In this document: positions 26,042 to 36,840 of the stretch, piece after piece | Numbering within the stretch: position 1 is the stretch's first letter | Layout of the letters: every line of letters starts with the position of its first letter | Assembly: GCA_026003835.1 (NCBI GenBank) | Contig: BPHZ01000003.1 | Coordinates: forward strand, 62,001-126,000 | Length of the DNA stretch: 64,000 nt | Source: Herpetosiphonaceae bacterium | GTDB taxonomy: Bacteria; Chloroflexota; Chloroflexia; Chloroflexales; Herpetosiphonaceae | Direction: 5' to 3' | Program-made: the position numbers and the translations under genes | Notes under the pieces: generated by a model | Seen by the model: the letters and a program-made list of their open reading frames with translations, nothing else | The model's database searches: none | What the model was told of the DNA's origin: nothing

Positions 26042-26578
26042 ATGCCGTATGCGATCGAACTCTTTCTTGATCCACAGGCCGCCGGCGAGGTCCGCCGCCT
26101 ATGGGACGCACTGGCTCAATCAGGTGTATCCTCACGGATGTTGGAGCGCCCCTACAGGCCCCATATTTCGCTTGCCGTCTGCGATGATCTGGATCTGGCT
26201 GCGGCGGAACAGGAGCTGGTTGCGTTTGCCCGGCGCATGGCTGTTTTCCCTGTCTCGCTGTCGAGTCTGGCCTGCTTTCTGACCGATCCCACGGTGCTGT
26301 TCCTCGGCGTTACCACCACCAGCGAACTGCTTGACATGCACCGCGACTTTCATCGCTCCTTCGCCGCCTATGCCCACATGCCCTGGAGCTACTACGTGCC
26401 GGACCAGTGGGTGCCGCATTGTACGCTGGCCTTCGGATTGGAGCCCACACTGCTGCCCAAGGCTGTCGAGGTCTGCCGGCAGCAGCCGCTACCGATACGC
26501 GCAAGGTTGGAGCAGATTGCGATTGTCAATGTGCCATCCGGTCAGGAACGGCTGGTGGTGAACTTGCAGGAACGCTGA
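26042..26578 (+). CDS. 2H phosphoesterase (2'-5' RNA ligase family)
   Basis: 178 residues with the two His motifs HISLAV (about residue 41) and HCTLAFG (about 124), the hallmarks of 2H phosphoesterases. It differs clearly from the ThpR copy at 18530 and is closer to the YjcG/bacterial RNA-ligase-like branch. Substrate unknown. Confidence 0.75.
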   Translation: MPYAIELFLDPQAAGEVRRLWDALAQSGVSSRMLERPYRPHISLAVCDDLDLAAAEQELVAFARRMAVFPVSLSSLACFLTDPTVLFLGVTTTSELLDMHRDFHRSFAAYAHMPWSYYVPDQWVPHCTLAFGLEPTLLPKAVEVCRQQPLPIRARLEQIAIVNVPSGQERLVVNLQER

Positions 26579-26598
26579 TTGGGCTGTGTCTAAGCGGA

Positions 26599-27771
26599 TT
26601 AGATATCCGCCTGGGCGCGCGATTTGTGCGCTTCGCTGTCGAGCCCGAGGATGAGCGCTATTAGCAAGCAGGCGCTCAACAGGCCCAGAGAGCTGAAGAG
26701 GGCATATGGTCCGAACATACCCATGGCCCAGCCGCTGCAGGCCGGCCCAATAATACTACCTACGCCATAGCTCAGTGAGAAGAGCCCATTTGCCATCCCC
26801 AGCTGTCGCGATGAGGCACGGTCGGCGAGCATGGCCAGACCGATTGGATAGAGCGTGCCGGCCAGGGCGCCGAGCATCACCGCCAGCAGCAGCAGCAGGT
26901 CAAACTGTGGCTCCAATGAGGCCAGAATGGCCGACAGGGTCAGCAGCGATAGCGAGCCGACCAGCACTGGCCGCCTGCCATAGCGGTCGGTCAGGTGGCC
27001 GACGGGCAGCTGCGCCAACACGCTGGCGATAATGGTCGTGGTCATCAGCAGGCTTACCTCCTGCGTTGAGGGGCGTGAGACAGGCAGCAGCGATACGAGC
27101 GAGGCGACGCCGTAGCCGTAGAGCCCGGCGATGATCAGCGGCAGCGCCAGTTTCGGCGCCAGGGTCAGGCTGATCGGCGGGTGGTGCGCATGCATCTCCT
27201 GGTCGTGTTCCGGCTCAGGAACAACTGTGGCTACCAGGGCAATGGCGATGAGTACCAGCAGCACTGTCAGAAGAAATGGTAGTCCTTCGCGGATCAGAAA
27301 CAGCTCGGAGCCGATCACCGGCCCGCTTGAGGTGCCCATTGCCAGGGCAATGCTGTAGAGTGCCATGTTACGCCCACGGCGGTCGCTTGTGCTGACCCAG
27401 CTTACGTATGTTTCCGTCGAAACCCAGACGCCAGCCCAGCCGATGCCTTCCAGGAGGCGTAGCAGAAAAAAATAGCCCAGCTTCGTCGTCCAGGGCATGA
27501 GTGCCATTGCCAGCCCATAGCAGGCGAGCCCTCCCAGGAGGAAGGGCCGGATGCCCCAGCGGTCGATCGCTGCGCCGAGCGGCCAGGCTGTCAACACGAA
27601 GCTGGCGAACATCACGCTGGCAGTGAGACCGACGAGGAGTTCATTTGCCCCGGCCTCCTCGATTAACCGTGGGACAAGCGGGCTGACAAGTCCGATCCCA
27701 AGCGCTGTGACAAAAACGCTGAGGTAGATCGGGAAGAGTCGCATTGCAGGCTTGGATCGGGTATAGGTCAT
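26599..27771 (-). CDS. Major facilitator superfamily transporter
   Basis: 390 residues, about 12 hydrophobic segments, with the MFS loop motif WPLGAAIDRWGIRP between helices 2 and 3 and its repeat GHLTDRYGRRPVL in the second half. A short His-rich loop in the middle (HDQEMHAHHPP) joins the halves. Drug-efflux-like by general pattern; substrate unknown. It lies 42 nt downstream of pyrK. Confidence 0.88.
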   Translation of the reverse strand: MTYTRSKPAMRLFPIYLSVFVTALGIGLVSPLVPRLIEEAGANELLVGLTASVMFASFVLTAWPLGAAIDRWGIRPFLLGGLACYGLAMALMPWTTKLGYFFLLRLLEGIGWAGVWVSTETYVSWVSTSDRRGRNMALYSIALAMGTSSGPVIGSELFLIREGLPFLLTVLLVLIAIALVATVVPEPEHDQEMHAHHPPISLTLAPKLALPLIIAGLYGYGVASLVSLLPVSRPSTQEVSLLMTTTIIASVLAQLPVGHLTDRYGRRPVLVGSLSLLTLSAILASLEPQFDLLLLLAVMLGALAGTLYPIGLAMLADRASSRQLGMANGLFSLSYGVGSIIGPACSGWAMGMFGPYALFSSLGLLSACLLIALILGLDSEAHKSRAQADI

Positions 27772-27813
27772 CGGTAGCCTCTTCTCGAAACAGTCTGCCT
27801 GTTGTTGAACATA

Positions 27814-28582
27814 TCAGGCGATGGTATGTAGCTCCACAGTGGGACCATCAAGACAGAGCAGGCGATGCCGGCCTCTTGAGCGTCGTCCCTCCAATCGACA
27901 GCCGCCACAAAGCCCTAAACCACAGGGCAACGGCCCGCTCAATACAAACTGTGTTTGATCCGCCATCCCTCGCAGGCGCACTGCCCGAATACTCTCTGCG
28001 AGGTCTTCTGCAAACGTTGCGCCTCCAGCCCCAACGATCGTATCACTCCACTGGAGAGGCGAGGTGCCGCTGCTGCCCAGTGGGCGGGTGAGCAGATCTG
28101 CCAGCGGCCCATCACTGGAGAGGTACTCGACCTCCGGGGGGGAGCAGAAATGGCGGTAACTCCAGCTCGCGGGCGGTAGCAATATGCAGCAGGAGCATAC
28201 TGCTTGAGCTGCGGCGGGCCAGGAAGAGCAGCGGGGCCGCTGCCCCGCCCTCGGCGATTAGCAGGACTTGCCGGGCCTTGTGTGCCAGGGCGACTGGCCG
28301 CCCCAGTGGTCCGACGAGATCGAGCGTCTGACCGGGTACTGCCGCGTCGAGCCAGCGAGCACCTGGTTCGCTGTTGCTATAGAGGAGCGTGACAGTACCG
28401 GCCTTGGGATCGGCATCGGCGATGAACAGCGCGCGTCGCAGAAATGGATCGCTGCTCTCCGGCCCCGCGCAGCGCAGCATCACAAACTGTCCTGGCTGCG
28501 CGACGGCCAGATTAGACGCCGCCAGGATCATCCAGCGCAGCGTCGGCCCCAGCGCGCGCTGGGAGAGCACCAGCGCCTCCAT
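27814..28582 (-). CDS. pyrK: Dihydroorotate dehydrogenase electron-transfer subunit PyrK (frameshifted)
   Basis: FAD- and 2Fe-2S-containing subunit that passes electrons from dihydroorotate dehydrogenase to NAD. The N-terminal half has the ferredoxin-reductase-like barrel (PGQFVMLR, FLRRALFI). The C-terminal half carries the iron-sulfur motif LPCGLGLCGGC ... CLDGP. The two halves are in different frames; removing one base from the seven-base run at 28136-28142 joins them into 255 residues, the normal length. It lies 3 nt after pyrC. No pyrD gene is seen alongside. Confidence 0.85.
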
Positions 28583-28585
28583 GGG

Positions 28586-29993
28586 CTACTCCTCGTCGAG
28601 CACACCCTCCAGCCGCGAGGCTCGCCCTCCCGTTCCTTTACCGAACCCTTCCCGTCGGAAGACACAGCGGCCCTCGATCATTGTCAGCATGACCTGGCCT
28701 TGCACCTTCTGCCCATCGACGGGGGTATTTTTGCCTTTGGAGGCAAACTTGGCGGCGGAGATTGTCCAGGTTACTTGTGGATCGAAGATTGTCAGCGTCG
28801 CCGGGTCGCCCAGGCCGAGCGAGATCGGCTTGATGCCGGCGATACGCGCCGGGTTGACCGTCAAGGCCGTGATCAGCCCAATGAGGTCGAGTCTGGCGCT
28901 GTTGACCAGCGTCAGCAGCAGCGGCAGGGCTGTCTCCAGCGCGCTGATGCCAAAGGCGGCCTGGCCGTACTCGACCTCTTTATCGACCAGCGTGTGCGGC
29001 GCGTGGTCTGTAGCGATACAGTCGATGATGCCGTCGCGCAATCCCTCGATCAGCGCCTGGCGATCTTCCTCCCTGCGTAGCGGAGGATTAACCTTTGTGC
29101 GCGTATCGTAGGGCATCAGCATCTTGGGCGACAGGGGCCCACCGCTGTTGTCGGCGCACATACAGCCCAGCACCCACTGGTCGGTGAGAACCAGGTGGTG
29201 GGGCGTTACTTCGGCAGTGATATTGACTCCGCGCGCCTTCGCTTCAGCAATAAGCCGCACGCTCCCAGCGGTGCTGACGTGGCAGATGTGGACGTGGCCG
29301 CCTGTCAGCTCGGCCAGCGCAATATCGCGTGCGACCATAGCCTCTTCGCCTGCCGCCGGCCAGCCCGGCAGCCCCAGCCGTGTGCTGACGACGCCTTCGT
29401 TGACCACACCATTGCCAACCAGCGCGCGATCCTCGCAGTGGTTCATAATCGGGCGCCCAAGCATGCGGCTATACTGGAGCGCCTGGCGCATGATGTGCGG
29501 GTCCCACACCGGGGAGCCATCATCGCTGAAGCCGATGGCTCCGGCCTCCGCCAGCTCGGCCATCTCAGTCAGTGTTTTACCCTGCCTGCCGATGGTAACG
29601 GCTGCGATTGGCCGAACGTGGACCACCGCCTCGCGCCTGGCGATATCCAGCAGGTTTCTGACGGCGGCTGCCGTATCGATGGCCGGCTCTGTGTTTGGCA
29701 TGGCGCAAACTGTTGTAAAGCCGCCCCGTGCTGCTGCAGCCGTACCCGTGGCGATGGTCTCCTTCTCCTCCTGGCCCGGCTCCCGCAGATGGCAATGGAG
29801 GTCGATGAAGCCCGGCGCTACACAGCACCCGCTCGCATCAATGACCTCGGCGTCACCCACCCGCCGCTCGTGACCTCATCGTCAGGTCGCTGACTTCTTT
29901 GACCTTGCCGTCTTCGATGATCAGATCGCCGACGGTTGCCGTCCTGCGGCTGGGGTCGATAATTGCACCGTTTTTGATAATGATACGCTTCAT
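28586..29993 (-). CDS. pyrC: Dihydroorotase (frameshifted)
   Basis: Zinc amidohydrolase that forms dihydroorotate in pyrimidine synthesis. Motifs: PGFIDLHCHLREPGQE with metal-binding HxH, NHCED, HICHVST, and IATDHAPHT. The real start is ATG 29993 (MKRIIIKNGAI), with AAGGA 7 nt upstream. The N-terminal 45 residues join the rest only if one base is removed from the C runs at 29856-29862 (plus strand), giving 468 residues. Lies between pyrB and pyrK. Confidence 0.88.
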
Positions 29994-30086
29994 TCGAGAT
30001 CCTTAAGTTCGTGAATCGTTTGTCATGCCGTACTTTTATTCGTCTTGACTGCTTACCCGATTCATTGCCCAACGACGAGCGAGCGA

Positions 30087-31061
30087 TTACAGGCTGATCT
30101 GGCTGCCGCCTGCCAGGAGATAGAGCAGCGCCATCCGAATAGCTACGCCATTGGTCACCTGCTCCTCAATTGCCGATTGGGGGCTGGTTACGACATCGGG
30201 CATAATCTCGATGCCCTCGTTCATTGGGCCGGGGTGCATCACCAGCGCCTCAGGCCTGGCGCGCGCCACGCGCTCTGCTGTCAGCGCAAAGTGGCGGCTG
30301 TACTCCCGCAGCGAGGGCAGCAGTCCTGCCTGCATGCGCTCTCGCTGGAGCCGTAGCGCCATCAGCACATCGGCCCCCTTCACCGCCTCATCGAGATCAT
30401 AGCTAATCTCGATGCCCGGCCATGTCTGCTTCCACCACGCCTCCGCTCCAAGCAGCGTTGGCGGGGCACACAGCACCACATGCGCCCCCATCGTTTGCAG
30501 GCCCCATAAGTTGGAGCGCGCAACTCTGCTGTGAAGGATATCGCCGATGATGACGACCTTGCGCCCCTCAATGGTGCCGAGCCGCTCGCGGATAGTGAAG
30601 AGGTCGAGCAGCGCCTGTGAGGGATGTGCGTGGCGGCCATCGCCGGCGTTGAGCACTGAGCCGCGGAAGTGCTGTGCGACCAGATAGGGAGCGCCGGATT
30701 CGGAGTGGCGGATCACGATGAAATCGGCGCCAAGTGCCTGAAGCGTGCGAACGGTATCGAGCAGCGATTCACCTTTGCTGACACTGGATCCGGCGGCTGT
30801 CATACTGACAACATTGGCCGAGAGGCTTTTGGCTGCCAGCTCAAAAGAGACTCGCGTACGCGTGCTGGCCTCCCAGAAAAGATTGACAACCGTCTTGCCC
30901 CGCAGCACCGGAACCTGTTTGATCGCGCGCGTCAGCACCTCTTTCATCATCTCGGCGGCGCGGAAGACCTGCTCGATCTCCTCACGGCTGAAGTCGTCCA
31001 GGTCCAGAACATGCCGCCGCTGCGGGCGTTCTAGCATCGTTGCTGTGCCATGTCCGGTCAT
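30087..31061 (-). CDS. pyrB: Aspartate carbamoyltransferase catalytic subunit
   Basis: 324 residues. Condenses carbamoyl phosphate with aspartate. Carbamoyl phosphate motif STRTR (residues about 66-70), HPSQALLDL, and MHPGPMNEG close to the C-terminus. Overlaps pyrR by 4 bases (ATGA). No regulatory pyrI follows. Confidence 0.95.
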   Translation of the reverse strand: MTGHGTATMLERPQRRHVLDLDDFSREEIEQVFRAAEMMKEVLTRAIKQVPVLRGKTVVNLFWEASTRTRVSFELAAKSLSANVVSMTAAGSSVSKGESLLDTVRTLQALGADFIVIRHSESGAPYLVAQHFRGSVLNAGDGRHAHPSQALLDLFTIRERLGTIEGRKVVIIGDILHSRVARSNLWGLQTMGAHVVLCAPPTLLGAEAWWKQTWPGIEISYDLDEAVKGADVLMALRLQRERMQAGLLPSLREYSRHFALTAERVARARPEALVMHPGPMNEGIEIMPDVVTSPQSAIEEQVTNGVAIRMALLYLLAGGSQISL

Positions 31062-31612
31062 GACGCTCCCTTCACAATAAAAACGCCATCCTCACCACCA
31101 TCGATCTCGCTGACATGCACCTCGACCATCTCATCGCGTGCGGTTGGAAGATTCTTGCCGATAAAGTCGGCGCGGATCGGCAGTTCGCGGTGGCCGCGAT
31201 CGATCAGCACTGCAAGCTGGATGCGCGCCGGTCGTCCAAAATCGGCCAGCTCATCGAGCGCGGCGCGCACGGTGCGGCCAGTGTAGAGCACGTCGTCGAC
31301 CAGCACAATTGTCCGCCCGGTAATGTCCCCCGGCAGGTGGGTCGGCCCAACCATCGGGTATGGATGGCGCAGGCTCAGATCATCCCGATAGAGCGTGATA
31401 TCGATCTGTCCGACGGGCACCTGAACTCCCTCGGCGTCGAGCAGCGCCTGGGCGATACGTTGTGCCAGCGGCACGCCGCGTCGCCGGATGCCGATGAGCA
31501 GGACGTCGGCCACCCCTTCATTGCGCTCGGCGATCTCGTGGGCGATGCGAACGATGGCTCTCCGCATCTCATCGGCGTTGAGGACCTGTTTTTCCGTGCG
31601 CTCCTCGCTCAT
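31058..31612 (-). CDS. pyrR: Bifunctional pyr operon regulator / uracil phosphoribosyltransferase
   Basis: 184 residues. PRPP-binding motif [12 protein letters not shown] and the family tail HGGR-type region ([17 protein letters not shown]). In Gram-positive bacteria PyrR binds pyr leader RNA and causes attenuation when UMP is high. I see no typical PyrR-binding loop here; only 11 nt separate it from the upstream gene. ATG 31612 lies 7 nt after AGGAG; the ATG at 31618 is too close to that site. Confidence 0.93.
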   Translation of the reverse strand: MSEERTEKQVLNADEMRRAIVRIAHEIAERNEGVADVLLIGIRRRGVPLAQRIAQALLDAEGVQVPVGQIDITLYRDDLSLRHPYPMVGPTHLPGDITGRTIVLVDDVLYTGRTVRAALDELADFGRPARIQLAVLIDRGHRELPIRADFIGKNLPTARDEMVEVHVSEIDGGEDGVFIVKGAS

Positions 31613-31623
31613 ACGCATACTCC

Positions 31624-34176
31624 TTAAGGTGTCGTGGTCGGCGTCGGCTGTCTGGTTGTTGGCCTCCTTGGCTCGGGTGGCGTGGGCACTGTGGCGCGTA
31701 AAATCTGGTTACCGTTCGCGAGGTAGATCACCGGTCTGCGGTTCGCGTTCTCGAGAACAAAGATATCGCGAAGTTGATTGAGCGGCGGGCCCTTCTCCGG
31801 CGCTCTGATCTGCTGTATCAGCTCGCCTGTCTCTTTATTGATTTGAATGATACGCTCTGCGGCAGGCTCGATCAGATAGAGCGAACCCTGGTTGGGTGCC
31901 TCGCCGCTTACAAACATCTGCGTGATAACACCAATCTCCGGCTCCATCGCCGGCGCCCTGAACAGTCTGGCAAAGACCCCCTGCTCAAGCACGGCAATAT
32001 CGCCGCTCGGAAACAAAAGATAGATCTTGCCATCCACGGCCATGTCAATGGCGCTCGTTAAGTCTCGCCCGCCGTCGTCGCTGATCCAGGCGAGCGGTAG
32101 GCTGGAATACGCGCCACTTGTGTACTTAAGGACCTGCCCAGGTTCAGCGCCCCAAATATAGAGATTACCGCCGAACGATTCGGCGTCGATGGCCTCGCGC
32201 TGCCAGATGTAGCTGCCATCCAGAGTATTGTACAACCAGTTCTCCGGCTCTGCGGGGTTGTACAGGTAGACGGTCGAGCTGTCGATACGGCGATCGATCG
32301 GCGCGATCGCGTCAAGGCGCCAGACGAAGGTTTCTGGTGCGCCGGCGGTAATCTGCTGGGCGCGGGCGCCCTCCTTGAAGAAATGCTCGATCTGCCGCGA
32401 CTCAGCCTTGATCTTATAGATGATCCGGCTCTGCTCGCCCAGCGCATAGATGTCGCCAGTGTTTGGATCGACAGCAACCCTGCTGATGGTATCAGTCGGC
32501 GGCAGCGTCGCTACGATCTGGAGATCGCTCAGCGGATTGAGCTTGATGATCGCCCGCTCGATCTTGCCGGCCTGATCGAGCAGATTGGTATACTTCGGCC
32601 AGCGCTGCAGATCCGTATTTGTTATAATGCCCGTCTCCATCGCTGTGCTCAGCGCCTGATGGACCTCTTTAATCAAGGCCAGCGCTTCCTTATCGGTTGG
32701 CGCACGTTCGGCTGCCTCAAGCGCCGCTGCTGCCCTGAGCAGGGCCTCATCGGCGTTGCGCTGCTGTGTTTCCAGCAGCTTCAGCTTGCCGTAAAGCACA
32801 GCAAGAGCGACGATACTGAGCAGCAGCAGGAGCGGAAGCCATGGCAGCTTCTGCCGCTTGCGGCGATAGGAGAGGCCGCCATGCTCAGTTGTGAAGCGGG
32901 GCAGATCGTCCATTGCCGGGCGGCGATTGCGGCGCAGCAGGAAGGCGAAGAAGGTTACAAACAGGCCAAGCATAGCCCGGAAGGGCAGGGTCAGCCGCTC
33001 CGCGAGCGATGGTGGCGGCAGCGGCTGCTTCTTGGGAATGGCGGCAAAGTCGACCGGTAGCGGTACATGATCGCTTAAGTCGATCGGCGCGCGCTTTTGC
33101 TGTACTGGCTGCTGCATCAGGCGCTCTCCAAGGAGCGCGCTCACGGGCAACGGTTCCTCATCCGCCTCCTCGACCGATCGCATTGCCAGCGGACGCTGAT
33201 GCTCCCCAGCGGCGGGCGCGTGTTGCGCTTCTCCTGCTGCGGGAGCGACCTCTACCAGTTCAGGAGCCGGCTCGGGTACGTCAACTCCCTCCGGCTCTGC
33301 CTCCTGCGCCTCGCGTTGACGACCGGAGCGCCGCAGCAGCAGCGCCGCATCCCCCGTTAAGCCCGCGAGCCAGCCACCAAGGCTTTTAACCACTATTTTG
33401 CTGCGCTCGCCAACTCCGCTGGCGCTGAACGGCGCATCGCGGGCCTCATTGCTCAGCAGCGGCAGTAGCTCGACGATGATCACGCACGCGTCGGGCAGTG
33501 CCGTCCGCTTGCACATAGTATAGAGCGTCTCAAGGGCCGAGGCCGCGTCGCCGTAGCAGAAGAGGCGCTCAGCTTCCTCGCGACCAAGCAGGCGTCCAAG
33601 ATTTGTACTGCAAAAGACGATCGTATCGCCGGGGCCGATAGGGTTGCGCCGTAGATCCGGCTCTGTGAAGAGGCTGGTGCCCAGCGCATTCGGCGGCAGA
33701 AACGGTGCCGCCGTGCCGATATTCGCCGGATTCCACGCCGGGTGAGTTGGTAGAGCGCGCAGACGCCCCCCGTGTGCGATATATGCCTGGGTCGGCTGCA
33801 CCTGGGCCAGGTAGAGATCATTGCCGCGTAGCACCGCGCAGCTCACGCCGACGGCGGTTTTCTGGTGCGGGGAGGCACGGAAGTTGTACTGGTAGAGTGC
33901 ACTGTTTGCCTCGCCTAATGCCTTCCGGAGACTTGACGTAACGCTGAAGGAGCGATCGTCATAAAAGACCTTGCTGATGGTCTTGGCGACAAGCTGACAG
34001 GCATCTCGTCCGCGTGCCAGTTCATCAGTTGATTCGGTGATGATAAGCAGCTGCCCTTTACGCGCTTCGGGTGTGAAGAGGCTGCCGGGCGTTACAACTG
34101 TGAGCCGGTCGCTGCTGTCGCGCCGGATGCCGCTAATGATTGCGAACTGGTGGATCGTCGTCTTGTATTTGCCCAT
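31624..34176 (-). CDS. Degenerate PP2C-like membrane protein with C-terminal beta-propeller-like domain
   Basis: About 850 residues. The N-terminal 260 residues follow the PPM phosphatase fold pattern ([38 protein letters not shown]), but the metal-binding Asp motifs are not conserved. Next come an acidic, Ala/Glu/Pro-rich linker, a basic stretch, one membrane segment ([17 protein letters not shown]), a helical region, and an outside domain with repeated strands ([21 protein letters not shown]) like NHL/YVTN propellers; it ends in a Thr/Pro tail. ATG 34176 follows AAGGA. It precedes pyrR by 11 nt. Likely a sensor or scaffold (inference). Confidence 0.7.
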   Translation of the reverse strand: MGKYKTTIHQFAIISGIRRDSSDRLTVVTPGSLFTPEARKGQLLIITESTDELARGRDACQLVAKTISKVFYDDRSFSVTSSLRKALGEANSALYQYNFRASPHQKTAVGVSCAVLRGNDLYLAQVQPTQAYIAHGGRLRALPTHPAWNPANIGTAAPFLPPNALGTSLFTEPDLRRNPIGPGDTIVFCSTNLGRLLGREEAERLFCYGDAASALETLYTMCKRTALPDACVIIVELLPLLSNEARDAPFSASGVGERSKIVVKSLGGWLAGLTGDAALLLRRSGRQREAQEAEPEGVDVPEPAPELVEVAPAAGEAQHAPAAGEHQRPLAMRSVEEADEEPLPVSALLGERLMQQPVQQKRAPIDLSDHVPLPVDFAAIPKKQPLPPPSLAERLTLPFRAMLGLFVTFFAFLLRRNRRPAMDDLPRFTTEHGGLSYRRKRQKLPWLPLLLLLSIVALAVLYGKLKLLETQQRNADEALLRAAAALEAAERAPTDKEALALIKEVHQALSTAMETGIITNTDLQRWPKYTNLLDQAGKIERAIIKLNPLSDLQIVATLPPTDTISRVAVDPNTGDIYALGEQSRIIYKIKAESRQIEHFFKEGARAQQITAGAPETFVWRLDAIAPIDRRIDSSTVYLYNPAEPENWLYNTLDGSYIWQREAIDAESFGGNLYIWGAEPGQVLKYTSGAYSSLPLAWISDDGGRDLTSAIDMAVDGKIYLLFPSGDIAVLEQGVFARLFRAPAMEPEIGVITQMFVSGEAPNQGSLYLIEPAAERIIQINKETGELIQQIRAPEKGPPLNQLRDIFVLENANRRPVIYLANGNQILRATVPTPPEPRRPTTRQPTPTTTP

Positions 34177-34355
34177 AGCTTCCTTGTCGCCGGCGAGCGG
34201 CAACGATCACGACCGTCGCGGGCACAGGATTGAGAAGACCTTGTGTTGATATGAGGCCAGCCGTGATCGGGGGACGGAGCGCTGTCGCTGAAGCGCCTCA
34301 GCCCGACGATGCTGGTCAGATCGAGGTAAAGCGGCCTCGACGCCTATTGCGCCTG

Positions 34356-34384
34356 ATTATAACCCAATGCTTCGCTCTTGCCAA
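34356..34384 (-). promoter_or_regulatory. Promoter for the PP2C-like/pyr unit
   Basis: On the minus strand: TTGGCA (34379-34384), 17-bp spacer, TATAAT (34356-34361), about 180 nt before the start at 34176. It may drive the whole run down to pyrK. Confidence 0.7.
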
Positions 34385-34440
34385 TTCAAATAGCTATGCC
34401 TTTCCTCATGGGAAAAAGGTGTTAAGCCAGTTTGGGAGGC

Positions 34441-35247
34441 TTAGGTCGGAGCTTCTGGCGATGTACCAGTTGTGGTCGTCCGTTGTTGCCAGGAGTCTAT
34501 GACAGTACGAATCGCCTCAATCACAAGATCCGGTTCTGTGAACTGGGGAAAATGCCCGCTGCGCCCCGCAATGATCTGCCGTCCGTGGCGTGATAACCTC
34601 GCCAAGGCCTGCTGATTCTGCTGGCGAAGTTGGAGCGCTGTTTGCGATGCCAGCCAGCGAGGAGGCGCCTTTCCACCGGTTACAACCAGTAGTGGAACAT
34701 CTGGGAATGGACCAGCGGCGGCGATCTGCTGGATCGTCTCCGTGACCCATGCGCTCTCACTGTTACTCGCATGTGCAGCGTTGTTGGGAAGTAGTGCCAG
34801 CAGCCCATTGATTACCCGATGCAGCAGCGTCTGGTGTGTGGTCTGCAAGGCTACATCGTCAGGCGCTGCTGCATCGAGGAGTACGACCCCAGCTACATCG
34901 TGCGGAAAGCAGCGGGCAAAGAGGTTTACGTAGAGCCCGCCGAGGGAATGACCGACGAGCAGATAGGGCGGGGATAGGCCTGCCTCCTCTAAGAGTGCCC
35001 GCAGCATGGTCACAACCACGTTGCCTGTTTGTGGGACGTGGGGCGCGGTACTGCCACCAGTTCCGGGTCGGTTATAGGCGAAGACCGTTCCCATACGCTC
35101 AAGTGCAGGATAAATCTTATACCACCCCTCGAGAGGGCCACCCGCGCCATTAACCAGCACCAGGATAGGATGCCCGGCTCCAGAGGTGATATATTCAAGC
35201 ACATGCCCCTCTATGGTTGCCCGTTGTAGCGGAGGAAGGGCTTTCAT
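34441..35247 (-). CDS. Alpha/beta hydrolase
   Basis: 268 residues. Oxyanion-hole segment VNGAGGP, nucleophile Ser in VGHSLGG, acidic residue in the LLVVTGG region, and His in GRSGHFPQF give a complete alpha/beta hydrolase triad. Ester or amide substrate unknown. ATG 35247 is chosen with AAAGG upstream; a TTG at 35289 would add 14 residues. Confidence 0.82.
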   Translation of the reverse strand: MKALPPLQRATIEGHVLEYITSGAGHPILVLVNGAGGPLEGWYKIYPALERMGTVFAYNRPGTGGSTAPHVPQTGNVVVTMLRALLEEAGLSPPYLLVGHSLGGLYVNLFARCFPHDVAGVVLLDAAAPDDVALQTTHQTLLHRVINGLLALLPNNAAHASNSESAWVTETIQQIAAAGPFPDVPLLVVTGGKAPPRWLASQTALQLRQQNQQALARLSRHGRQIIAGRSGHFPQFTEPDLVIEAIRTVIDSWQQRTTTTGTSPEAPT

Positions 35248-35445
35248 CCAAAACGGCCCTTTCACTGTTCGAGGATAGGGTAAATCCAACGCCTTGCTTC
35301 AGCCGCGCCCCAGCGGGGTAGTATGACTGCCAACAGCAGTACAATCGGTCCCGCCGTTTTCGTACGAATGGGTAGCTGCAAGCTATCGGTGAGGTACCTG
35401 GCTGTTGCTCCGGCAATCGCTGTCCATTGTGCTCTTCCCGGCTAG

Positions 35446-36828
35446 CTATTCCCGCAGCCGGGCCAGCTTCGCCGCCAGGCCGATATAGCCCTCCGGCGTG
35501 AGCGCCAGCAGCCGCTCCTTGGCCTCCTCGCGCATCGGCAGCCCCCGCACAAACTCGCGCAGATCCTCGATGGTGATTTCGCGGCCGCGTGAGATCGCTT
35601 TCACCGCTTCATAGGGCTCAGGATAGCCCTCCGCGCGTAGTACCGTCTGGATAGCCTCGGCCAGAACCTGAGGGTTGGCGCGCAGGTCGCGCAGCATACG
35701 ATCGCGGTCCGGCGCGATTTTGTTGAGCCCTTTGATCAGGCGTCTGTAGGCATAGAGGCTGTGGCCGAAGGCGACGCCCAGATTTCGCAGCACGGTGCTG
35801 TCCGATAGATCGCGCTGGAGTCGCGAGATTGGCAGCTTGCGCCCAAAGAATTCCAGCAGCGCATTTGCCAGCAGCAGGTTGCCCTCGGCGTTCTCGAAGT
35901 CGATGGGGTTGACCTTGTGCGGCATCGTGGATGAGCCGACCTCGCGGGCAACGGTGCGCTGCACCAGGTAGCCGTCGCTGATGTACCGCCAGATATCCTG
36001 GCAGAGATCGATCAGCAGGGTGTTGATCCGGCGGAGGGCGTCGAGCAGCTCGATCAATGTGTCATGGGGCTCGATCTGCGTCGTCAGCAGGATGGGCTCC
36101 AATCCCAGGAAGCTTATAAAGCCTTTGCTGAAGGTGATCCAGTCGACGTCCGGTATGGCGATAGTATGGGCCGCGTAGTCGCCGCTGGCCCCGTTGAGCT
36201 TGCCGGTAAGCTGCGCCTTGACCAGCCGGTCCATGCCGCGGTTGAGACGCCCGGCGAAGACCGCAAACTCCTTGCCGAGGGTTGTCGGCGTCGCCGGCTG
36301 GCCGTGCGTGCGGGCCAGCATGGGGGTCTCGGCCTCTTCAAGCTGAAACTGACGCAGGATGGTCAAGACATCAGCCAGGGCTGGGAGCAGCACCTGGTTG
36401 CGGGCTTCCTGGACCATCAGCGCGTAGGCCAGGTTGTTGACATCCTCCGAGGTCAGCCCGAAATGGACAGCCTCGCGGCGATCCTCAAGCCCGAAGCGCT
36501 CGAGCTGCTCGCGTAGCCAGTACTCGACCGCCTTGACGTCGTGGTTGACGCGGCGATCCCACTCAGCGATAGCCTGCGCGTACTCCGGCATAAAGACGCG
36601 GTAGAGATTACGCAGCGCTCCGGCTGTTTGCGCTGGGATGGGCTCCCACTGCGGGATCCTGGGCGATCTGCCGAGAAAGATAAGATATTCGACCTCAACC
36701 CGCACGCGATAACGCATAAGCGCCGACTCGCTGAAATAATCCGCTAGCGCTGCTACTTCCGGGCGGTAGCGCCCGTCGAGCGGCGACAGCGCCAGCAGTG
36801 AATGCATATCGACAGTCTGCTCCAGCAT
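35446..36828 (-). CDS. purB: Adenylosuccinate lyase
   Basis: 460 residues; cleaves SAICAR and adenylosuccinate in purine synthesis. Signature SSTMPHKVNPIDFE with the catalytic Ser loop, THGQPATPTTLG, and HFGLTSEDVNN. The length is like the E. coli type (LSPLDGRYR near the N-terminus). ATG 36828 lies 6 nt after GGAG; an ATG at 36840 is in frame but overlaps that site. It follows tlyA closely. Confidence 0.95.
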   Translation of the reverse strand: MLEQTVDMHSLLALSPLDGRYRPEVAALADYFSESALMRYRVRVEVEYLIFLGRSPRIPQWEPIPAQTAGALRNLYRVFMPEYAQAIAEWDRRVNHDVKAVEYWLREQLERFGLEDRREAVHFGLTSEDVNNLAYALMVQEARNQVLLPALADVLTILRQFQLEEAETPMLARTHGQPATPTTLGKEFAVFAGRLNRGMDRLVKAQLTGKLNGASGDYAAHTIAIPDVDWITFSKGFISFLGLEPILLTTQIEPHDTLIELLDALRRINTLLIDLCQDIWRYISDGYLVQRTVAREVGSSTMPHKVNPIDFENAEGNLLLANALLEFFGRKLPISRLQRDLSDSTVLRNLGVAFGHSLYAYRRLIKGLNKIAPDRDRMLRDLRANPQVLAEAIQTVLRAEGYPEPYEAVKAISRGREITIEDLREFVRGLPMREEAKERLLALTPEGYIGLAAKLARLRE

Positions 36829-36840
36829 ATCATTCTCCAT

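Noticed and set aside
29868..29880. Programmed frameshift in pyrC
   Set aside because: No slippery heptamer with a downstream structure is evident, and similar single-base runs break several unrelated genes.
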